A program made the position numbers and the translations under genes. The notes below the pieces were generated by a model. The model made no database searches. It had not been told where the DNA came from and worked only from the letters and a program-made list of their open reading frames with translations. A DNA stretch of 7,714 nucleotides from JARRRD01 sp046706685. Lineage in GTDB: Bacteria > Nitrospirota > Thermodesulfovibrionia > Thermodesulfovibrionales > UBA6898. The DNA lies in NCBI GenBank assembly GCA_046706685.1, contig JBJKPE010000130.1, positions 1 through 7,714 of the forward strand. Reading direction: 5' to 3'. Positions 5,501 to 7,714 of the stretch are shown one piece after another. The first letter of the stretch is position 1. Every line of letters starts with the position of its first letter.

Positions 5501-5572
5501 ATGAGGTTCAGAAAAGGCAAACGTTTAGTAGAAGTTTTATTTAGCGGAGGATTAGATGGCAAAAAGAGATGA
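5501..5572 (+). CDS. Possible 23-codon leader reading frame overlapping the clpX start
   Basis: An ATG at 5501, 9 nt after GGGAGG (5486-5491), opens a frame of 23 codons that ends with TGA at 5570-5572, 17 nt inside clpX. The peptide starts MRFRKGKRLVEVLF and is basic; I recognise no family. Ribosomes reading it would cross the clpX ribosome-binding site and start codon, so it could couple or damp ClpX synthesis relative to ClpP. Its ribosome-binding site is at least as good as that of many genes here, but a frame this short can arise by chance. Confidence 0.25.
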   Translation: MRFRKGKRLVEVLFSGGLDGKKR

Positions 5573-6797
5573 GGAAGCTCTTAAGTGCTCATTCTGCGGT
5601 AAGGGGCAGGAGGAAGTCAAGAAACTCATTGCCGGCCCGACAGTTTACATATGTAATGAGTGTATCGAGCTTTGCAATGAAAAAATAGCGGATGAACTCT
5701 ATGCGGACGCCGGGAAGGAACTGCTTCCGAAGCTTCCCACTCCAAAGGAGATAAATGCCGTTCTCAGTGATTTCGTGATAGGACAGGAGAGGGCGAAGAA
5801 GATACTCTCGGTGGCTGTGCACAATCACTACAAGAGGATCTATAACCCGGCGGAATCGGATGTGGAACTCCAGAAGAGCAATATCCTGCTGATCGGACCT
5901 ACCGGCACGGGCAAGACCCTTCTGGCCCAGACCCTTGCCAGGATCCTCGACGTGCCCTTCACGATCGCTGACGCGACAACACTTACGGAGGCGGGCTACG
6001 TCGGTGAGGACGTGGAGAATATCATTCTGAAACTCCTCCAGTCCGCAGATTACGACGTCGAAAAGGCGCAGAGGGGGATAGTGTACATCGACGAGATAGA
6101 CAAGATCAGCAGGAAGTCCGACAACCCCTCGATTACCAGAGACGTTTCCGGTGAGGGCGTGCAGCAGGCACTCCTCAAGATAATAGAGGGTACGATTGCA
6201 AACATCCCCCCGCAAGGGGGCCGCAAACACCCCCAGCAGGACTTCATCCAGGTCGACACGTCGAACATTCTCTTCATCTGCGGAGGCGCCTTCATAGGAC
6301 TCGACGGCATTGTGGAGCAGAGGACCGGGAAGAAGACGATGGGTTTCGGATCTAATATACAGAGCAGGACCGAGAAGAAAATCGGGGACATCCTCAGCAC
6401 GACCGAACCCGAGGACCTGATCAAGTATGGCATGATCCCGGAATTCGTCGGAAGGCTCCCGGTTATGACGACACTCGAGGAACTTGATGAGGCGGCCCTT
6501 ATAAAGATACTGGTGGAGCCCAAGAACTCACTCATAAAGCAGTACCAGAAGCTTCTGTCCTTCGATAACGTGCGGCTCAAGTTTACCGACAGCGCTCTCT
6601 CGGCGGTCGCAAAAAAGGCGGTGAAGCGCAAGTCCGGCGCCAGAGGGCTGCGGGCCATCCTCGAGGAGATCATGCTGGAAGTGATGTACGAGATACCTTC
6701 CCAGAAGGGGATCAAGGAATGCATGATCACTGAGGAAACTGTGGTCAAGAAGGAAAAGCCCATCCTGATTTACGAGCAACAGGCCGAATCAGCATAG
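5556..6797 (+). CDS. clpX: ATP-dependent Clp protease ATP-binding subunit ClpX
   Basis: This 413-residue AAA+ unfoldase is complete. The N-terminal zinc-binding domain has Cys11, Cys14, Cys33 and Cys36. The AAA+ module shows Walker A GPTGTGKT (114-121), pore loop GYVG (147-150), Walker B IVYIDEID (175-182), the RKH loop (223-225), the ClpP-docking loop as MGF (262-264, usually IGF), the arginine finger R300 in EFVGRLP, and sensor 2 GARGLRAIL (361-369). It recognises tagged or damaged proteins, unfolds them with ATP, and passes them to ClpP. The ATG at 5556 follows GGAGG at 5546-5550. A 71-nt gap separates it from clpP and contains a possible short leader frame. A hairpin terminator follows the stop, which closes the operon; lon, often next, is absent here. 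Confidence 0.98.
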   Translation: MAKRDEEALKCSFCGKGQEEVKKLIAGPTVYICNECIELCNEKIADELYADAGKELLPKLPTPKEINAVLSDFVIGQERAKKILSVAVHNHYKRIYNPAESDVELQKSNILLIGPTGTGKTLLAQTLARILDVPFTIADATTLTEAGYVGEDVENIILKLLQSADYDVEKAQRGIVYIDEIDKISRKSDNPSITRDVSGEGVQQALLKIIEGTIANIPPQGGRKHPQQDFIQVDTSNILFICGGAFIGLDGIVEQRTGKKTMGFGSNIQSRTEKKIGDILSTTEPEDLIKYGMIPEFVGRLPVMTTLEELDEAALIKILVEPKNSLIKQYQKLLSFDNVRLKFTDSALSAVAKKAVKRKSGARGLRAILEEIMLEVMYEIPSQKGIKECMITEETVVKKEKPILIYEQQAESA

Positions 6798-6813
6798 CAG
6801 GAACAGTAACGGG

Positions 6814-6848
6814 GGAGCAGGTGTGTCCGCTCCGCTTCTCCTTTTTTT
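6814..6848 (+). terminator. Likely rho-independent terminator of tig-clpP-clpX
   Basis: GGAGC-A-GG (6814-6821) pairs with CCGCTCC (6827-6833) around a TGTGT loop, giving 7 bp with one bulged A, and T7 follows at 6842-6848. The 8-nt gap between stem and T-tract is longer than ideal. An alternative pairing of GGAGCAG (6814-6820) with CTTCTCC (6835-6841), with one mismatch, abuts the T-tract directly. It begins 16 nt after the clpX stop. Confidence 0.6.
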
Positions 6849-6927
6849 GAGGGGAGCCATTCTCCCTCACAAGCCCCGGGTTGCGACGAACCGGCCCGTA
6901 TAACCTTGCAGTTGAATTAATATTGGT

Positions 6928-6951
6928 AAAAGGGGACGGGTATGTCTCCCC
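6928..6951 (-). terminator. Candidate terminator of rpmB-dciA-like operon
   Basis: Read on the minus strand, GGGG-A-GAC (6951-6944) pairs with GTCCCC (6937-6932) around an ATACCC loop, with one bulged A, and is followed by TTTT (6931-6928). It begins 25 nt after the stop codon of the DciA-like gene. The short T-run makes it moderate rather than strong. Confidence 0.5.
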
Positions 6952-6975
6952 CTGTGACTGGATGCGGAGTCTTGC

Positions 6976-7419
6976 TTATTCCCGCCGGGTGGACGAACAT
7001 CTGAGTGACTTCTCGACGGCGCGACGGATGGCCTGCTGCAGGTTTTGATCGTCCACACCGGAAACGAGGGTATTGACGAAGGCGGCATCCTCGGAGGAAA
7101 GCTCCTCAGGCACCCGCGAAGGGCACCCTGGAGTGTTCATCCGGTGAATCCTCCCGATCCTGAAGCGTACGTCTTTTACGCCGTAGGGGCTCAGTTTCTC
7201 AACGATCTGCCTTTTATGGAATGTGAGTTGCTGCATCCATATCGGCTGGTCCACGTTCAGAAGAAGCTCGCCTTCGGCGAGCTTTGAAGGCGACATATGG
7301 GCCGAAAGCGTCGGGCCGAAAAGGGCATGCCACTCGCCCCTTATCCGCCCCAGATGGACACCCGCTGACAGGCCCAGCCGCTTGATCATCGGCGCCAGCA
7401 GAGACGCCGCCTTTTCCAC
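6976..7419 (-). CDS. DUF721 protein, DciA-like replicative helicase loader
   Basis: With a GTG start at 7419 the protein has 147 residues. Residues 6-91 match the DUF721/DciA core: GEWHALFGPTLSAHMSP at 28-44 (a W, a following G and an A-H-x-x-P pattern), a strand then W61 in PIWMQQL, and RFRIG at 85-89, followed by a helical tail. DciA is the widespread bacterial partner that helps load the DnaB helicase; the assignment rests on this domain alone. The frame stays open to 7626, but that extension runs antiparallel in register through rpmB in another frame and is probably not protein. GTG is favoured because the rpmB stop overlaps it as TAGTG and AGAAGG (7432-7427) lies 7 nt before it. An in-frame ATG at 7455 is the alternative. 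Cotranscription and coupling with rpmB are likely. Confidence 0.8.
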   Translation of the reverse strand: MEKAASLLAPMIKRLGLSAGVHLGRIRGEWHALFGPTLSAHMSPSKLAEGELLLNVDQPIWMQQLTFHKRQIVEKLSPYGVKDVRFRIGRIHRMNTPGCPSRVPEELSSEDAAFVNTLVSGVDDQNLQQAIRRAVEKSLRCSSTRRE

Positions 7420-7432
7420 TAGACGACCTTCT
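7417..7432 (-). promoter_or_regulatory. Shine-Dalgarno and TAGTG overlap deciding the DciA-like start
   Basis: On the minus strand AGAAGG (7432-7427) stands 7 nt before GTG (7419-7417), and the rpmB stop TAG (7421-7419) shares one base with that GTG. This arrangement is typical of coupled genes and argues against the longer frame that reads through rpmB. Confidence 0.65.
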
Positions 7433-7607
7433 TCACTGCTCCGGAACGAAGGCATCTGGTGCAGACATAGGCGCGCTTCACTCCGCTTGACGTTGCGATC
7501 CTGGTCCTCTGAAGGTTGGGCAGCACCCGTCTTTTCGTCCGGTTGTTGGCGTGGCTGACATTGTTGCCGACCGTTTTTTTCTTTCCACATGCGATACAGC
7601 TTGCCAA
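7419..7607 (-). CDS. rpmB: 50S ribosomal protein L28, zinc-binding (C+) form
   Basis: This 62-residue protein carries the L28 hallmark VGNNVSHANNRTKRR at residues 13-27 followed by LPNLQ. It also has two CxxC pairs, Cys4/Cys7 (CIAC) and Cys49/Cys52 (CTRC), which make it the zinc-ribbon C+ form; zinc-free C- paralogues lack these pairs and are used by some bacteria when zinc is scarce. L28 is a small structural protein of the large ribosomal subunit. Translation starts at a TTG at 7607-7605, supported by AAGGAGG at 7623-7617 with 8 nt spacing; no in-frame ATG gives the family N-terminus. A promoter with an extended -10 lies just upstream, and the stop overlaps the start of the DciA-like gene. 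Confidence 0.95.
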   Translation of the reverse strand: MASCIACGKKKTVGNNVSHANNRTKRRVLPNLQRTRIATSSGVKRAYVCTRCLRSGAVKKVV

Positions 7608-7623
7608 TTGAGGTTCCTCCTTT
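7605..7623 (-). promoter_or_regulatory. Strong Shine-Dalgarno deciding a TTG start for rpmB
   Basis: On the minus strand AAGGAGG (7623-7617) is followed after AACCTCAA by TTG (7607-7605) and then codons for Ala-Ser-Cys, the normal L28 N-terminus. This is the second TTG start with a strong ribosome-binding site in the window, after tig. Confidence 0.85.
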
Positions 7624-7648
7624 CAAAATTGCATAATAAGGCCGTCTT

Positions 7649-7677
7649 ATGATAACATTTTAAGATTAACGAAACAA
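7649..7677 (-). promoter_or_regulatory. Promoter of rpmB with extended -10
   Basis: On the minus strand TTGTTT (7677-7672), a 17-bp spacer, and TATCAT (7654-7649, 5/6 to consensus) preceded by the TG of an extended -10 (7657-7656) form a good sigma-70-type promoter. Transcription would start near 7642, giving a leader of about 35 nt that includes the AAGGAGG. An inverted repeat ATAAG-N5-CTTAT (7650-7636) overlaps the -10 end and predicted start site and could be an operator. Confidence 0.6.
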
Positions 7678-7714
7678 GAATGACGCGCCGCCGATGTTTT
7701 GGAGCGTGGCGCGG
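7678..7714. other. Right window edge, unassigned, with partial inverted repeat
   Basis: CGCGCC at 7684-7689 and GGCGCG at 7708-7713 can form a 6-bp stem around an 18-base loop, cut off by the window end. No gene can be recognised in these few bases; the stem may belong to the end of a gene or to another repeat beyond the edge. Confidence 0.3.

Larger units (their letters stand above)
6798..6975. other. Convergent intergenic region with opposing terminators
   Basis: This 178-bp gap lies between the converging clpX and DciA-like genes. It holds one candidate terminator for each direction and a further hairpin, GAGGGGAG (6849-6856) with CTCCCTC (6862-6868), one bulged G, without a T-tract. No gene is seen. 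Confidence 0.6.

Noticed and set aside
5589..6230. 213-codon minus-strand open frame opposite the clpX 5' half
   Set aside because: It is antisense to a clearly real gene, with no start signals and no recognisable family.
6050..6763. 237-codon minus-strand open frame opposite clpX
   Set aside because: It lies wholly within clpX, is rich in Ser/Met/Ile as expected from the complement of a biased coding frame, and has no domain I recognise.
6849..6868. Hairpin GAGGGGAG/CTCCCTC as a terminator
   Set aside because: It lacks a T-tract after the stem on either strand: on the minus strand it is followed by A7, and on the plus strand the T7 precedes it.
7420..7626. Upstream extension of the DciA-like frame to a 216-residue protein starting at 7626
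   Set aside because: The extra 69 residues lie over rpmB in another frame on the same strand, have a composition typical of out-of-frame reading, and match nothing in DUF721; the GTG with its own Shine-Dalgarno explains the start better.
7679..7714. Start of a plus-strand gene at the ATG at 7679
   Set aside because: Only 12 codons are visible, with no ribosome-binding site, and the ATG overlaps the region just upstream of the rpmB promoter.

Overview
The window reads as ordinary chromosomal housekeeping DNA from a Gram-negative-type bacterium, probably an uncultivated member of the Nitrospirota or one of the former deltaproteobacterial lineages. That placement is an inference from several features: the four-cysteine form of ribosomal protein L28, a DciA-type helicase loader, a LapB-like zinc ribbon, a freestanding archaeal-type threonyl-tRNA editing domain, and GTCATTCCCGCG-type dispersed palindromes. 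There is no phage, plasmid, insertion sequence, CRISPR array, tRNA or rRNA in the window.

Layout from left to right. The 3' end of a zinc-ribbon protein (1-118) overlaps by ATGA a NIF3/YbgI-family metalloprotein (115-876). After a palindromic repeat comes an inositol-monophosphatase-family gene on the minus strand (1074-1889). It is divergent, across only 74 bp, from a freestanding threonyl-tRNA synthetase editing-domain protein (1964-2374). A second palindromic repeat separates that gene from a convergent SpoU/TrmH 2'-O-methyltransferase (2583-3395, minus). A 180-bp divergent region then leads into tig-clpP-clpX (3576-6797, plus), the trigger-factor chaperone plus both subunits of the ClpXP protease. 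A terminator pair separates clpX from the convergent rpmB-dciA-like pair (7607-6976, minus), whose promoter lies near the right edge.

Functional themes. tig-clpP-clpX couples folding of nascent chains to their degradation. rpmB, the SpoU methyltransferase and the tRNA-editing protein all serve translation or RNA quality. DciA-like protein serves replication.

I do not see an undescribed multi-gene system. The points most worth a second look are these: the editing-domain protein, whose fold signatures are present but two expected active-site residues are replaced; the back-to-back promoters at 1897-1958 that would make both flanking mRNAs nearly or fully leaderless; the two related palindromes, each in a convergent gap, with a paired arm change suggesting selection or copying of a hairpin; and a 23-codon reading frame with a good ribosome-binding site running into the clpX start.
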